The notes beneath the pieces were generated by a model. The model did no database searches, was not told where the DNA came from, and worked only from the letters and a program-made list of their open reading frames with translations. The position numbers were made by a program, and so were the translations under genes. Below are positions 1-41,720 of a stretch of DNA of 64,000 nt, piece by piece. This DNA is from Bimastos eiseni (taxonomy: Eukaryota; Annelida; Clitellata; Crassiclitellata; Lumbricidae). How positions within the stretch are numbered: position 1 is the first letter of the stretch; each line of letters begins with the position of its first letter. Where the stretch lies: the NCBI GenBank assembly GCA_959347315.1, contig OY365807.1, positions 11,437,287 through 11,501,286 on the forward strand, read 5' to 3'.

Positions 1-554
1 GTCAAGCAAGGGTCAAGGACGAGATCCGCGTGTGACTGTGATCATTATCTTAACTAGTAGGCCTACTCTGTCTGCTTGTTCTTGTTCTTTTCCTTATAGC
101 GTCTGTCATTTCTGTCCCGATAGGCCTACTGTCGTCTGTCTGTGTCATTCCCCTTGTCCGTCCAGTGTCCATTCCACTATTATCCTCCCGAACCTCAGTC
201 AATCTCACTCTGTAGCTTGCATTTCGCCTTCGTTTGCATGCTTACGGAGACGTACATGTAGCTAAACTAACTATGGGATAAATAAATTAAAATTGCAAAC
301 GAACTCGTAGACATTGTCTACCAGAAGATTAATCTTTTTTGACTTAGGCCTAATTGTCGCAAGCATGTCAAACACGCAATAAAAAAAATGTTTTACTCCT
401 AATGTTTCTCTTGACATGCTAAAAAGAGCACGATTGCTGAGTCGATCTTGTCTCACTGAAGCACGCAAACACACGTAGGCCTACGATAAAAATAGTCTCG
501 CATAGGATAATACAATGGCCCCTTGTAAGTTTTAGTAACACTTGGGGGCGTATG
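1..554. other. intergenic, no gene seen
   Basis: No reading frame here resembles a known protein or has convincing splice sites. The palindromic octamer TAGGCCTA occurs four times (58-65, about 121, 345 and 476). Confidence 0.5.
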
Positions 555-870
555 AGTAATGGACAACACAATGGGACGAAGAGCTGAGAAACCGAGTTCG
601 AGACCCGTTGGTTAAATAAGATGTATTAGAATTAATATATGTGTATTCTCTTTTACCACGCAATGGAGTCTGTTGACTATTGGCGTCTCCCTCCTCCTTG
701 TCAAGGCTTGGGACCAAAGGCGGCGATCTCGCTTGACAGGTGGGGGACATCCAATGAGAGAAGTAGGACATGTGGGGGAGGACACACGTATAAATTGTCT
801 TCTCTCTGTAAAACAGTAAAAGGTAGGGGGACTTGTTTCCCAGATCGCCGCCTCTGCTTGGGACTGGTAC
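555..870 (+). repeat. SINE-like dispersed repeat, copy 1
   Basis: The left part (about 570-620) contains GAGTTCGAGACCC, which resembles a pol III B box. A similar stretch, GAGCTGAG-AACCGA-TTCGA, lies on the opposite strand at about 60.84 and 61.17 kb. The body from about 650 to 860 (GGCGGCGATCTC, then TGTGGGGGA, then CTCTCTGTAAAA) recurs at 41.58-41.70 kb. The frames here are parts of the repeat, not genes. The class is inferred. Confidence 0.5.
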
Positions 871-1375
871 TGGCACCGGCTGGCCCTATACCCGAATGGA
901 CAAGGCCCGGACGTCCAGTGGCAGAGGAATGTCGCTCTTGCGTGCTAATCGGTCACCGACCCTCTTCTCAACAGCGAAAGGCCTGTCAGATATCAGGGTC
1001 GGTTACCGTACTGGTACGCTCCTTCGCCATGACAGACGCACGCCTAGGACTCTGCTCCGTCGAACGATCTTCTGATGTAGTGTCGAACGGAGCTTTGAAG
1101 GACGATGCCCTTGCACTCTTGGTCACCGGCAACCACAGGGTGGCGGCCGGCTGAAACTCCTTCGCCACGAGCAATGCGAGCGCATCGGACGTCTTCCAGA
1201 TAGCCTGTAGGGCCTTTACTTGCAAAGGCCTAGGCTTACATGGGCTGAATAATGTTACTTCAGCACTCGCTTCGCCAAGGCAGAACTGGTCTCATTTAGT
1301 TAACTTCATACGGTTAAGGTACGACAAGGATTGGGTATTGCTATTCAGACACCCTTTTCAAAGCAGTTTGTTTAT

Positions 1376-1870
1376 GGGCCCATCCACATAGGCTGTTACG
1401 TGCGCGGGAGGGAGGGTTTCGAATATCGACGATTTGAGTACGGGTACGTATGGCGGGGAGATGGATCCCGAAAAATGTGTAGGCCAAATTCCTATGTACG
1501 AAATATCTAATTATGACGTCCACATTATGAAATACTAAAATCAGAACTGAAAACCCAATCACGGACTATATATATTCCTACTTAATCAATTTTTATGTAG
1601 CCTTAAAACTTTTTTTAATGTGAGTGTTGCTGGTATTTTATTTCTTCCTAACAGTTGACAGATTTAAGCAGTGAAGTAGGTTGCTTAAAAAAATAGCCTA
1701 CTGTAAATCAGGGTCTCGTAGATGTCTTTTGTTATTTAACTTTGGAAGGGGGTGGGTGTTAGATCTCAAATGTACTTACGCATGAGAGAGGTCCACAAAA
1801 TGTACGCGTTGTAACAGCGGGAAGGGGTCCGAAAATACAATTTTTGCGTACGTAATTTATGGATGGGCCC
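1376..1870 (+). mobile_element. MITE family A, copy 1
   Basis: A 495-bp element with inverted termini: GGGCCCATCCACATA on the left and, as reverse complement of the right end, GGGCCCATCCATAAA. Inside the right end is GCGTACGTAA. The interior (GACGTCCACATTATGAAATAC, then AAAATCAGAACTG) is shared with copies at 50.28-50.78 and 59.89-60.32 kb. A TA dinucleotide flanks both ends. It has no coding capacity and so is non-autonomous. The superfamily is not identified. Confidence 0.8.
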
Positions 1871-2520
1871 TAAGCGAGCAAGTCTGTTGTAGGCTTGTTG
1901 AGGATAGACCATACCTAGATTGCATTGTAGGCCCTACCAAGTAATTATTGGCAACTAATCGTAGGTTAACATCACGACATCAAATCAAATTGCGAGAATA
2001 AATAGGGCCTACATATTGTTCACTGACGAGATTTAAATTAAGTTAAATTTGCATTAATGAATTTGATGCTATCAAATGCACCATCGCTCTTGACAGTCGG
2101 AAGATGTTAAATGTTGCAGTGCTATTAATACCCAATAGCTCGATTTGCTTCACACGCAGGCTGCTGAGAGGGGCAGAGGCCAGAGGGTCAAATGTACTGC
2201 AACAGAGGTCCGGCGACTTTAAAGGGCCTGGGCTGGGTTGCAATTAACTTATGAATAATATTATAATCAGTTACACAAGGTTTTGGATTTATGCCTTTTT
2301 AAATGTACTATTACGGACACCTAACTACAATTAATATAGATCTACGGGAGGTAATCCCAGTCATCCCATTCCCATGTGATCTGGGGTGGGGCACGTTATC
2401 GAATTTCACACCCTGATAGCTAGGGCATAGATTTACCTGCAAATGTAGTAATGTAAATAAAAGAAAACGAGTGAAGTAGAACAACTTGTTATCAAGCAAA
2501 CAAAGGTCATAAATAAAAAT

Positions 2521-2608
2521 CTGTTGGATGATACTGTAGCCCCAAGAAGCTACATCATAATTATCTGTTGGATGATACTGTAGCCCCAAGAAGCTACATC
2601 ATAATTAT
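2521..2608. repeat. exact 44-bp tandem duplication
   Basis: Two back-to-back identical 44-bp units (2521-2564 and 2565-2608), each starting CTGTTGGATGATACTG and ending CATAATTAT. The identity implies a recent duplication. Confidence 0.95.
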
Positions 2609-3253
2609 GTTGATGATAGTGAGAATATGCCAATACACCACATACGCATATCCACAAGTTCCACATCCCTCATACATAAAACACTATTGTAACCGGAAAT
2701 GAAACAAACACCCAGATGCCTAACAAAATTCGTTAAAGTTTTGACAGAAAAACACCTCAAAACTGCAGACAACCAGAGAAAATCATTTCCATGTTGAAAC
2801 TTCTTGTAGTGCCACTGCAGCTGCAGAGATGCGCAACAGATGAGAACCCATTGGGCAGCAGCAGCAACCCTTTATATGTTAGGTATACAGAATGACTCAC
2901 ATCACACAATAGTTACTCTCAAAACAAATTTCCACTGTCAGATAATTTATATATAATGAGATATCAAACTCTCCAAAGTTACGCAGAATGATATTGCATT
3001 AACAGTACCTTAAAGTTAAAATTGTGTTAACAATATCCGTTAACACTACCCCATGTAATAGCAACAACATTATATTAACACTTTGGATATCAATAACTAT
3101 CAGAAAAGTAGCATTTATTACATATAACACAGTAAATGCATGACCATCCCTTGTTTCCACAAGAAAATCACCCATGACTTTAGAAAATGGCAAAGCCTCC
3201 TAATTGCATTTTAAACCACCATGCACATCGTACACACACTTGTACACATCCAT

Positions 3254-3278
3254 ACACACACACACACACACACACACA
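3254..3278. repeat. (CA)n microsatellite
   Basis: About twelve CA units, flanked on both sides by related TGTACACATCCA words. Confidence 0.9.
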
Positions 3279-5208
3279 TGTACACATCCACACCCATGCA
3301 AGCTTAAACACCGGGTTTTTGGACAAAGGCCAATTCTTCCCTACCTTCTGAAATCTATAGTTTATATGGCTCCACTAGATTATGACAAGGCACCAGTCAA
3401 GGGCGCTTAGGCAACAGTATGCGATATGGACTTGCTCAAATTCCTGCAGGGTTACCTTTTCCAGTTAGGGACTGAACTTCCGGTAGTCTGCTGCAGTTAG
3501 GATAGTTAACAAAATGTGGACTAAACAATAGATTTCCACGTAACGTAAAACTGTTACCATTACAAGCAAAATAACAATTGCTTCACTTCTTGTCGTATTG
3601 TTGTTGTTTCTTTAAAATGTAACACGAAACTCTTGCTCCACACAAACTTGAAAATATCCCAAAATCGACGCTTCTCAAGATAACTGAACTATTTATAAAG
3701 CATATTCTGGTGGTGTCCCTAGAATCCCATTTCTATTCACTGCATGAATACTAATCGAAAATAAATCCCTGAAGTTTCAAACCTACACAACAGACTAGCC
3801 AGCCATTTGGATGGCTACAAATGATGGCTACCCGGCTTCTACATTGTAGCCATCAGGTTGGCTGAATCAATCATCTGGACGACAAACTAAATGATGACAG
3901 CATTCTGTGGCTACAAATTGTATTCAAATGCCATCTGCGGGGCTATCAAGTTCACTCCAAGGCTGTCTGTTGAAGTGTTTATGGTGAAACATCCCTCCAC
4001 CCTATGACTTTTGCCTCCAAGGACAACTACATTTAAACCATGATAACCTTACATGCATACCATACCATATGCATGGCTTATCACAGTCATACACCAGGCA
4101 TATCATAGTCATTCAAGGTGTCATGCCTCCAACATCAATGTAGTCAATTGTAGCCACCTTATTAGCAGAATCTGTCTAAAATATGCTATCTATCTTGAAG
4201 CTTGCAGCCATCTACATTAAGCAAGTTAGCAACCTCTAACCATCTAAAAGGGCAAAAGACCAATTGTAAACAACATGTCCCTTGCGACCTTAAAAATACT
4301 ATCCATTTGAAGGCTCTAACCCCCTGGAAGCCCCTGGCCGTCATTAATCTGTTAGCAAACTTGGCATCACCGGTATTTCTGAAACGTTTTGGATATAGGG
4401 TTTTGGCTATGCAGCAGCAGCAGCAGCACTATTAGCCATGATCAGTTAAAGTACTGTGGACACCGGTTTAAGCAATGAATAATAATGAACTCAAAAGTCA
4501 GAACTTCAATAAATTCGAAGATTCATATCAATTAATTGTCTCAGTAGAACTAAGCCATTTCCGTTTTGACTAAGAGTGGCGACTGTTGAGCAGTGATGAG
4601 ATGTTCTGCCTGGCTATTTAGATGTCTACAAAACACACAAAAAACATACAAACCCTTTAGTCCACAGTGCAATAATTACCGTTCAATACAAAACATGTTG
4701 TACAATAACATATTATGAAGCATATAATATATATGAACCTAGTGTTTGATTGTTCAAAATACAATGTAATATAAAATACTCTAAAATATAAAAGAATACA
4801 GCAATAAGCCACAAACCACCAGCAAACTCAACAGTGTAAACATTGTTGATGTTACCTATAATCTGTTGATTAAGGCGCAGGACGGTCAACCCACATAAGG
4901 TCATAAGGGACCTACATGAACCTCATTGTGCGAGTTCAAAGCATCCTCCAGCATTTGACATAAACACCGCCTTTGTTTAGCAACGACCATCAGTGTATGT
5001 CTGGAGCATTAATTATAATGGCACCATAGAAATTACATGTATATATTAAATTTAGACTAAAGATATTTATAGATTACTTGTTTCAAAATTGCAACTGCAG
5101 AATTCAGCCAGGAAATGAATAAATTGGTCATTTGGTAGATTATGGGAGGATACATGCAGAGGTGGATCTGGCTACTGTAGTTTAGGTCTAGCAATGTGAT
5201 CCGGGGTG

Positions 5209-34814
<29,606 letters not shown>

Positions 34815-34836
34815 TGCAAATGTACAGCATCATTTC

Positions 34837-35504
34837 CTAGAAAAAAATTGTAAACAAATTATTTGATCGTTATTTTCGTTTATCCGGCAACAGAATTTAT
34901 TTATTCAGTATTTTGCCAATATATTATCATGATAATTTATTTATTAATCATTCACATTTCAGAGGAACACAAAAGAAACCTGTTATTTCTATATTAGCAT
35001 CTAAGTTTCACACTCCTCATATTATTTGTACCCTGGGGGATCATGTCCACCAAGGACAATAATAATATTAAATATCACTACCATTGAAAGTAATAAAAAT
35101 TAATAATAATAATAATAAGCAAGTGTTGCACCTATCCTGCTGTAAGTTTACTCATCAAAATGAAATGAAACTCGGAAACTGCAAATAACAAAATATGTAT
35201 ATATAATTACAATAATAATAATACGCTTGCTCTGGACAACACCTATGACTTAAAGCAGCTCTCGTGAATAAGCCGGTGCACTGAGTGGTGCTAAATAGAA
35301 GCTTCGATATTACAATATTATGATTAATAATAATCAAAATAATAATCAAAACAATAGGCCTATCCAGAAAACCATCTTTCTTTCTCTGTAAAATAGTTCT
35401 AACAGTCTGAGGGATTAGTAGGCCTATTACATTGGATACAATAAAAAAAAAAAAACATTTCTGTATTCTATTGAACCTGAAGGACCTTTTCCATAATAAT
35501 AATT
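34837..35504. other. E75 5' flank, no gene seen
   Basis: AT-rich sequence with (AAT)n runs. An upstream non-coding E75 exon and promoter should lie here or further right, but no TATA or initiator stands out. Confidence 0.4.
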
Positions 35505-36353
35505 AGGGCATAACCGAGTAGACAATTTCCCCCGAGTACCGAATCCGAGTATTTCGATTAACTATTTGCCGGATCCAGGTACGAACCGAATAGTAGCGGC
35601 AAATCAGGTCAGTGACTAGTGGTGGCACTGGCCTTGAAAATTTGGTACGCAATAGCAGCAATACGCATGTTCCGTACATGATGTTCATTTAAAACATATT
35701 GAAAGATGTTCCATAATTTCGGTAAAAATTGATCTTTTATCTTTCGTTTGGTATGCAATTGCGTACTTTGCTTCCATGCAGCGCCGTCACTAGGTAGCGA
35801 GTACCATCCATAGGCGAAACGTAGTTAACCTGCTACTTGCCCAGCTATGGAGAACTATCTATGGTCAGAGTCTATAGCAATATCCTTCACATAGTGTATC
35901 GTCGGACTCTAGGCTATAACAATATATTTATTATTTAATAACTTTATTTGTGAAAAAAATGTAAAACCTTGTTATAAAATTTGAAATATGAAGTTATCAA
36001 CGACGTCTTTACTCTCTACTGTTTACCGGAAAGTGGGTGGAGCCAATTCAAGTGAAAAAATTACTGATTTGGTTGCCACCTGGGGAATGCAACCAAAAGA
36101 AATATAAATTAGCATCATTATTTTAAAGAAAATTCAATGTAATGTTACGTTCTTGTTTAATTAATCAATAACCTATAAGTAAGTCCGTTAGACCTAATTT
36201 TATTAAATGAAAAATTTTTATTTTATCAAAAAACTTATTTGATAAAAGTTATTTTTAGCTATTTGTAGGTGTAATATTTGCCGAGGCAAATACTTCCGAA
36301 TAGTCCAATATTCAGCCGAGGCGAATGTCCGAGGCGATTTCCAGTTATGCCCT
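35505..36353. mobile_element. inverted-repeat element, 849 bp
   Basis: Left end AGGGCATAAC (35505-35514), right end GTTATGCCCT (36344-36353), perfect 10-bp inverted termini. Sub-terminal CCGAGTA and CCGAGGCGAA words recur inside. Flanks are AAT repeats, so the target duplication is unreadable. No coding capacity. Confidence 0.75.
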
Positions 36354-36854
36354 AATAATAACAATAATAATAGTAATAATAACAACAATAATAAATAGTA
36401 ATATAATGACATTTTGTATCCTTGTATAGAAGATTTATATACCTGCAGCCAAGTTAGATCTCCATTATGTCATAGAGGAGGCTTGTATCATTTGTTTAAA
36501 AATAATAAATAACTCTGCCTCACAAGTTCACAACGTTCAACCAATTACCTATGGTTGCCAGAGGACTCACAAAATAATTGTAATTTTACGATTGGCTATG
36601 GTCCTCATAGATACAGTCCTTGGTGTGAAGGACTTGGTGAGTTTAGTCAGCTAATCATAACAACAATAACAACTCGAAAACAACTTGAAAACCTTGCCTT
36701 TATTGTACATTATGTATTTATTCCCCCTAACTCTCTGTGTTACTATGCCACTACACCTACTCTGGTTGTGCCAGTCCAAAGCCTGAATAAAGGAGGAAGG
36801 CATCCCTGCTATGACAGCAACTAAAGACCATAGCTCTCTGTGCCTTACAACTTT

Positions 36855-36933
36855 CTTCATATGTATATGTATATATACATATATATGTATATATATACAT
36901 ATATATGTATATATATACATATATATGTATGTG

Positions 36934-36990
<57 letters not shown>
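36855..36990. repeat. (TA)/(GTATA) microsatellite
   Basis: About 135 bp of alternating TATATG, TATACA and TA units. Spurious Tyr/Ile frames arise on both strands. Confidence 0.9.
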
Positions 36991-36991
<1 letters not shown>

Positions 36992-37322
36992 ATAGGTTAC
37001 CTTTAATATCCTCTATCATTGCACCTTTCATGCCCTATATACAAACTGATCCACTCTCTCACTCTCTTATCCTTTGCTGCCAACATGTTAGTGTTACCCC
37101 AACATTGTCAACTTTGCCGCCAGTAACATACTGTCAACTTCATATCACATCCTCACCTCCTCAGAGGTTAATGGCTCTCTGACCTAATCAGACTTATCTA
37201 CAGATAAATTGGGTGACACTTAACCTAAAAACTGACCTGATGTTATTCATTGAAGTACTTGGTCAATTAGTTCAGTTATAACTTTAAACACGATGTGCTC
37301 TTCTGGTAATAACTGTGCAACT

Positions 37323-37409
37323 AACCTGAAAATTTGAAAGCTTTGTGAACTAACCTGAAAATTTGAAAGCTTTGTGAATTAACCTGAAAATTTGAAAGCT
37401 TTGTGAACT
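37323..37409. repeat. 29-bp tandem repeat, three copies
   Basis: Units AACCTGAAAATTTGAAAGCT + TTGTGAACT start at 37323, 37352 and 37381, nearly identical. Confidence 0.95.
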
Positions 37410-38944
37410 AGGTCAATTAAATGGAGATTAACTAACTGCTAAGCAGAGCACTTTGGAAATCAGGTCAGTTGAAATATCAGTTTGCTGACCTCAAAAATCT
37501 AACGAGGTAGTTAGATGAATTCAGATACCAGTTGAGCTATGTTTAAACCCTGAAGTGGGTAAAGCTGAACAGCAATTTAATGATTTTAAAACCCAGAATG
37601 TGAATTATGACTTCCGTGAGAAACAGTGAACCACAAACGCATGAAAAACAGTAGGCATTTTATTCACACAACAACTGCTTCACATGCACCCAATGCTGCC
37701 ACTGCTAGCACTCAGGCAGTGCCAGTCTCAATCCCGGAAAAAGGAAGAGGACAATGCTAACGATCTATGTTATCACAGTGTAGCTAAACTGCGGCTACCA
37801 CGCATGCATCCCTCCCCAACGTCATAATGGCTGTGAAAGATCAACTCATAAAGGCCCCACCCAGCAGCTCTAAATCATAGGTAGAACATGTCACTATTCT
37901 GGTTTTAATGTTGCGTGGCGGATGGTAGCAAAACATCGGTCCAACTTATTCAGGCATCCAATCATCCGTAGCAAGCCTAAATCCATCTGGTTATCCCCTT
38001 TTCCAACCATCGATCCATCCATCCATCCATCTAATCATTTTCTCCACAAGATTCTCACAAAAACCTTATTCGATGCAGTGTGACTTAAAGAAAGCGTCAC
38101 ATTGGTGTCTAACATGATCCTCAATATACACCGTCTTCACCGAACGAATCTAAGTTTAAAACAACAATAGCTCAGCAACGCCTTACGTAAACTCACGTAG
38201 GCGTGTTTTCCGACGTTAGCAAATCGATCACGACCTACATACCAACAGCACACGTCAACTCAAAAGTACGGGCGTGGCGTACTTCCGCTAAAAGTGACCT
38301 CATAAGGTCACCATGCTGAGGTCAAACAGGGACAGATCAATACATTCCCCCTAAGCCCGTTGCACGTCAAAGTCCCGTCTTTCCTCCTTCGCGTTCCACG
38401 TAACGGCCCAAGTCGTACTGCTCAGGCAAGCCTACACAACAAACAGTAGATTTCGTACTGGAAAAGCACAGAAATTAAAAACTCTCAACTCACCCATTCA
38501 AACTATGGTTCCTGCGAAAGACCGCATGGGACTCATAACGTATGGGATCCGGGTAAAACTCCGACAAGTTAGTTGGGTACAGCCAGAAAAGTAGGCAAAC
38601 CGGTCGGCGTCTCGCGTACGTACCTACCAACTAACTAACTACTCGTCGCCGGCCGATATTGAATCTCTGAGAATAACCTCGGTCCATTTCACAGCAGTTG
38701 CCCGCCGCCGCCGTACGAACGAAACTAGGTCGATAATGACGTAAGAAGCCAGACCAACTGACCTACTTTTCAGTCTGTTATTGATTGGCTAATACGACTG
38801 ACCTGCATTCAAGACAGCAAATTATCGCTCTCCCCGGCGGAGGCTCGTGGCGTAACGGACAAATCGCACCCGGAGTTGCGTGAAACGGCGTTATAGTGCG
38901 CTGGTAACCTAATAACCGCTTATCTGCTTCGGAACATAAGACCT

Positions 38945-39025
38945 CTATAATAGGCTGAGAGTGCCTCTGAGTAGGTTTCTTGAAGGGGCGCTATATAAAT
39001 GTTCGAAATGAATGAATGAATGAAT
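38945..39025 (+). mobile_element. LINE 3' tail, copy 2
   Basis: AGAGTGCCTCTGAGTAGG...GGGGCGCTATATAAAT (to 39000), then a GAATGAAT short-repeat tail. Confidence 0.7.
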
Positions 39026-39091
39026 AAATGAACATCAAAATACTTGAGGAAGTAGTTATTGCGATCTTGATCTCCAAGCTTATAAAGCCTC

Positions 39092-39200
39092 ACTCAAAAT
39101 TCAAAAGTCAAGCGCAGGGCACCAGCTTATCCAAGAGTTTATCCTGTGTCGAATCAAAATGGTTGTCCAAAGAGAGGTTGCCGCAGTAACCAGAGGGGCG
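39092..39200 (+). repeat. dispersed repeat, copy 1
   Basis: AGTCAAGCGCAGGGCACCAG and AGAGGGGCGGAG parts recur at 52662-52770. Identity unknown; it sits just after the LINE tail. Confidence 0.55.
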
Positions 39201-39826
39201 GAGTAGCTATTAAGGCCGTTGTTTATTGGGAAAATAGGCTAGAAAGGCAAATGATCGGATGAGTCAAGGTGTGAGCTCTTTAAGAGATGACTCTTAAGTT
39301 TGGAGTAGGAAGTAGTGTTACTGTGTTATACATAATTATTTTATACGTATTTACGTATTGCATAATATATGAAGCCAAGACGCTCATAATTAACAGAATA
39401 CACATACCCATCATCATTAAACCATGCATAAGTAGATTTATTTACTGGCTTTACCAGAACAATACAGGGAAATCCCGGCTGCTTATTAACAGACCTTTGG
39501 ACGGCGTTCCTCGTACAAGTGCATAGTGAACAGCCTTTGGATTTGATTCACATCATAGCCTCTTGGTAAAAATATTCAAGTCTTCTGTGTGGCATTAGCT
39601 TGCTGGACAGGTGGCGCAAATGGAGACCACAGTTCCCGCCCTTTCTCATACGCTGATGATCGATGAGGAAGTGAGTTCAGGTGACGTTGCTTCTTAATGC
39701 ATTTCGGAATTATGCAAAACTATATATACTCTAGGGTATACTCTACGTAAGCCTACTGATCTTAACAGAGGCGACCACATAGGGGGTCCGGAGGCAAATG
39801 CCTCCAATTTCAGGTAGGGGAGGGGA

Positions 39827-40120
39827 AGAGGTGTAACAAGCGGGGGCAGAGGGGAACCGGCCCCCCAGTTTTGAAACTGGGGCAAAGCCCCCCAGTTTTA
39901 GTGCTCAGTGCCCCCCATGTGCCCTCAAATCGGTTTTTTTTATGTTTATTCAATGGATTTTTAAGAATACTTTTGTTAAGATAATTTGCCCCCCCCCCAT
40001 TTTTCAAATTTCTTGGGGGCAAAATTCAAAAAGTGGGAGGGCAAGAAAAAAAATTTCCGCCTCGCGCAATATTTTTTAAATTACGCCCCCCCCCACTTTT
40101 CAAAACCTTGTTACACCTCT
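39827..40120. mobile_element. MITE, 294 bp
   Basis: Perfect 14-bp inverted termini: AGAGGTGTAACAAG (39827-39840) and CTTGTTACACCTCT (40107-40120). The interior is rich in C runs and CCCCCCAGTTTT words. Non-coding. Confidence 0.8.
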
Positions 40121-40912
40121 GGGGTGGGGAGGGGTAATTTTTAGTCTTAGGGGGGAATATCTTACATTCCTAACACTGCAGGACCGGGGGTTTGCCTCCA
40201 TCACTCAGAGGGACGATCGACTCCCCTGAATCTTAACCCACGCACACAGGAACGTGAACGTAAGGTAAAATATTTCAATTCAGATGTTTCTATAGCGCCC
40301 CAAGCGATTACCAGCTACTCAGGAACGCTCTAGACTCAGCCCTGAGGCCCATGGCAAAGGAGGACAATCTTGAAGTTATAGTAGAACGTGGTCGCAAGGA
40401 CTAGTCAATGGGCATATTGCAACAGAGAGCATTGCGGCGCCATTAACGGAAAAGGTACAGCGCTACGCAACGGAAGTCCGCAACCGGGGAGGGGGGACAA
40501 GGTGCTCAACGTAGCTATTATTAAGAAATCTCTGCCTACATAGAAGAGCACAAGAGGATACACCCACGAGACAGGGTGTACAGAGCGAGGGGAGTTAAAG
40601 GAGGCGTAGTATAGGGTGCAAAGCGCAAAGAGGCACGCTGTCTAATTTAGTCTTACTTTTGTAGCGCCGTCATTTCATAAATCACAGTGAATCCGCTGCT
40701 GGTCGCTTAAAATTATATCGTACATAGGCAAGAGAGTCTATCTAAATGCAATAGGTGAATCTATCGGTGAGCGTTGGCATGGTAACGTAAAGGCCTATCT
40801 GCATCTGCAACTGACCAGGAGGAATGAGGACATAATAACAAAGATGGTAGAGTTGTAGACTAAGATATGCCATCGCTCAACGTATCTGAATATTCACGTC
40901 ACCTACCTGCGA
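40121..40912. other. intergenic, nothing recognised
   Basis: No supported frame or repeat match. Confidence 0.5.
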
Positions 40913-41250
40913 TTGGATGGGCCGCGATTGTCGTTGCTAGGATACTGCCCATCCAGTCGCTACGTGGCGCCACGGTTTGTATGTTTTGACCACCACACAG
41001 ACCACATACACAGCGGACATAGGAACTGTCATAACTTAGTCTACGACTCTGCCATCTTTGATAATACTATAGGCTTGCATTATGGAAGGCAGAATCGCGC
41101 CATTTCAGTGGTTTGCCCCTCGACCTGGAACTGGTTCCCGTTGACACTGCGCTTGTTCCCCATGGTCCAAACTCACCACAGCCGTGATGAGGTCGGGAGT
41201 GCCTCTGAGCATACTTGCCCTGAACGGGCTATATATAAATCTTAGTATTG
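40913..41250 (+). pseudogene. LINE 3' end, decayed
   Basis: The frame reads NRAISVVCPSTWNWFPLTLR, the usual (V)GPxxWNxLPxxLR block near the end of L2/CR1-type LINE proteins. After it come AGTGCCTCTGAG and CGGGCTATATATAAAT, the shared tail. The 5' part is unrecognisable. Confidence 0.6.
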
Positions 41251-41327
41251 AAGAGAAAGCGGAAGAGGAAGATCAATCTCTTTTAAGCTAATGCTGAACC
41301 TGAAGCAGCGATGGGTATGAGCTGTTA

Positions 41328-41560
41328 GCGACCTCATTTTCTTGGCCGCGGCATATGAGGTCCATACGGCCAGTCTTCTCCCGCACCGTCTTATCTTCCC
41401 GGCGACTTTGTTAGGGTACGCTGCATATAGCTGAATTGGCTATAGGGGTGCAAATGGAGCAGAAAGATAGACACATGTCTCTGCCCTGGAGAAAGTTTGG
41501 GCCTCAGCATTTCGATCGAAAGTCCAGCGCGCTTACCACTACATTGTACACTAACGAACA
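41328..41560 (-). repeat. SINE-like repeat, copy C
   Basis: On the minus strand the head reads AATGTAGTGGTAAGCGCGC, similar to a tRNA A-box region. The body then reads TTCTGCTCCATTTGCACCCC, GGGAGAAGACTGGCC and CATATGCCGCGGCCAAG, as in copies A and B. This copy gives the best hint of tRNA origin. Confidence 0.6.
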
Positions 41561-41579
41561 CAGTTAAGGAATACTGATA

Positions 41580-41720
41580 TTTATAGTACTTCAGAGGCGG
41601 CGATCTCATTTGAGAGGCGGGAGGGAACACCCAATGAGATGTGTAATAAATGTGGGGGACAAACGTATAACGTGTCCCCTCTCTGTAAAAGGTTTGTGGT
41701 CTTGTCCTTTTGAACTCCCT
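41580..41720 (+). repeat. dispersed repeat related to 650-860
   Basis: GAGGCGGCGATCTCATTTGA, CCAATGAGATGTGTA, TGTGGGGGACAAACGTATAA and CTCTCTGTAAAA parallel the body of the repeat near the left edge of the window. Confidence 0.65.

Larger units (their letters stand above)
1871..5208. other. region downstream of E75, no confident gene
   Basis: Sequence past the last E75 exon, AT-rich, with only short frames that resemble nothing I know. If the donor-like GTACGT at 5305 is used, a further 3' exon of E75 could lie here, but I could not identify one. Confidence 0.45.

Noticed and set aside
555..620. A functional tRNA gene
   Set aside because: Only a B-box-like word is present; no cloverleaf could be drawn.
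36651..37182. Tyr/Ile-rich frames on both strands
   Set aside because: Produced by the TA/GTATA microsatellite.
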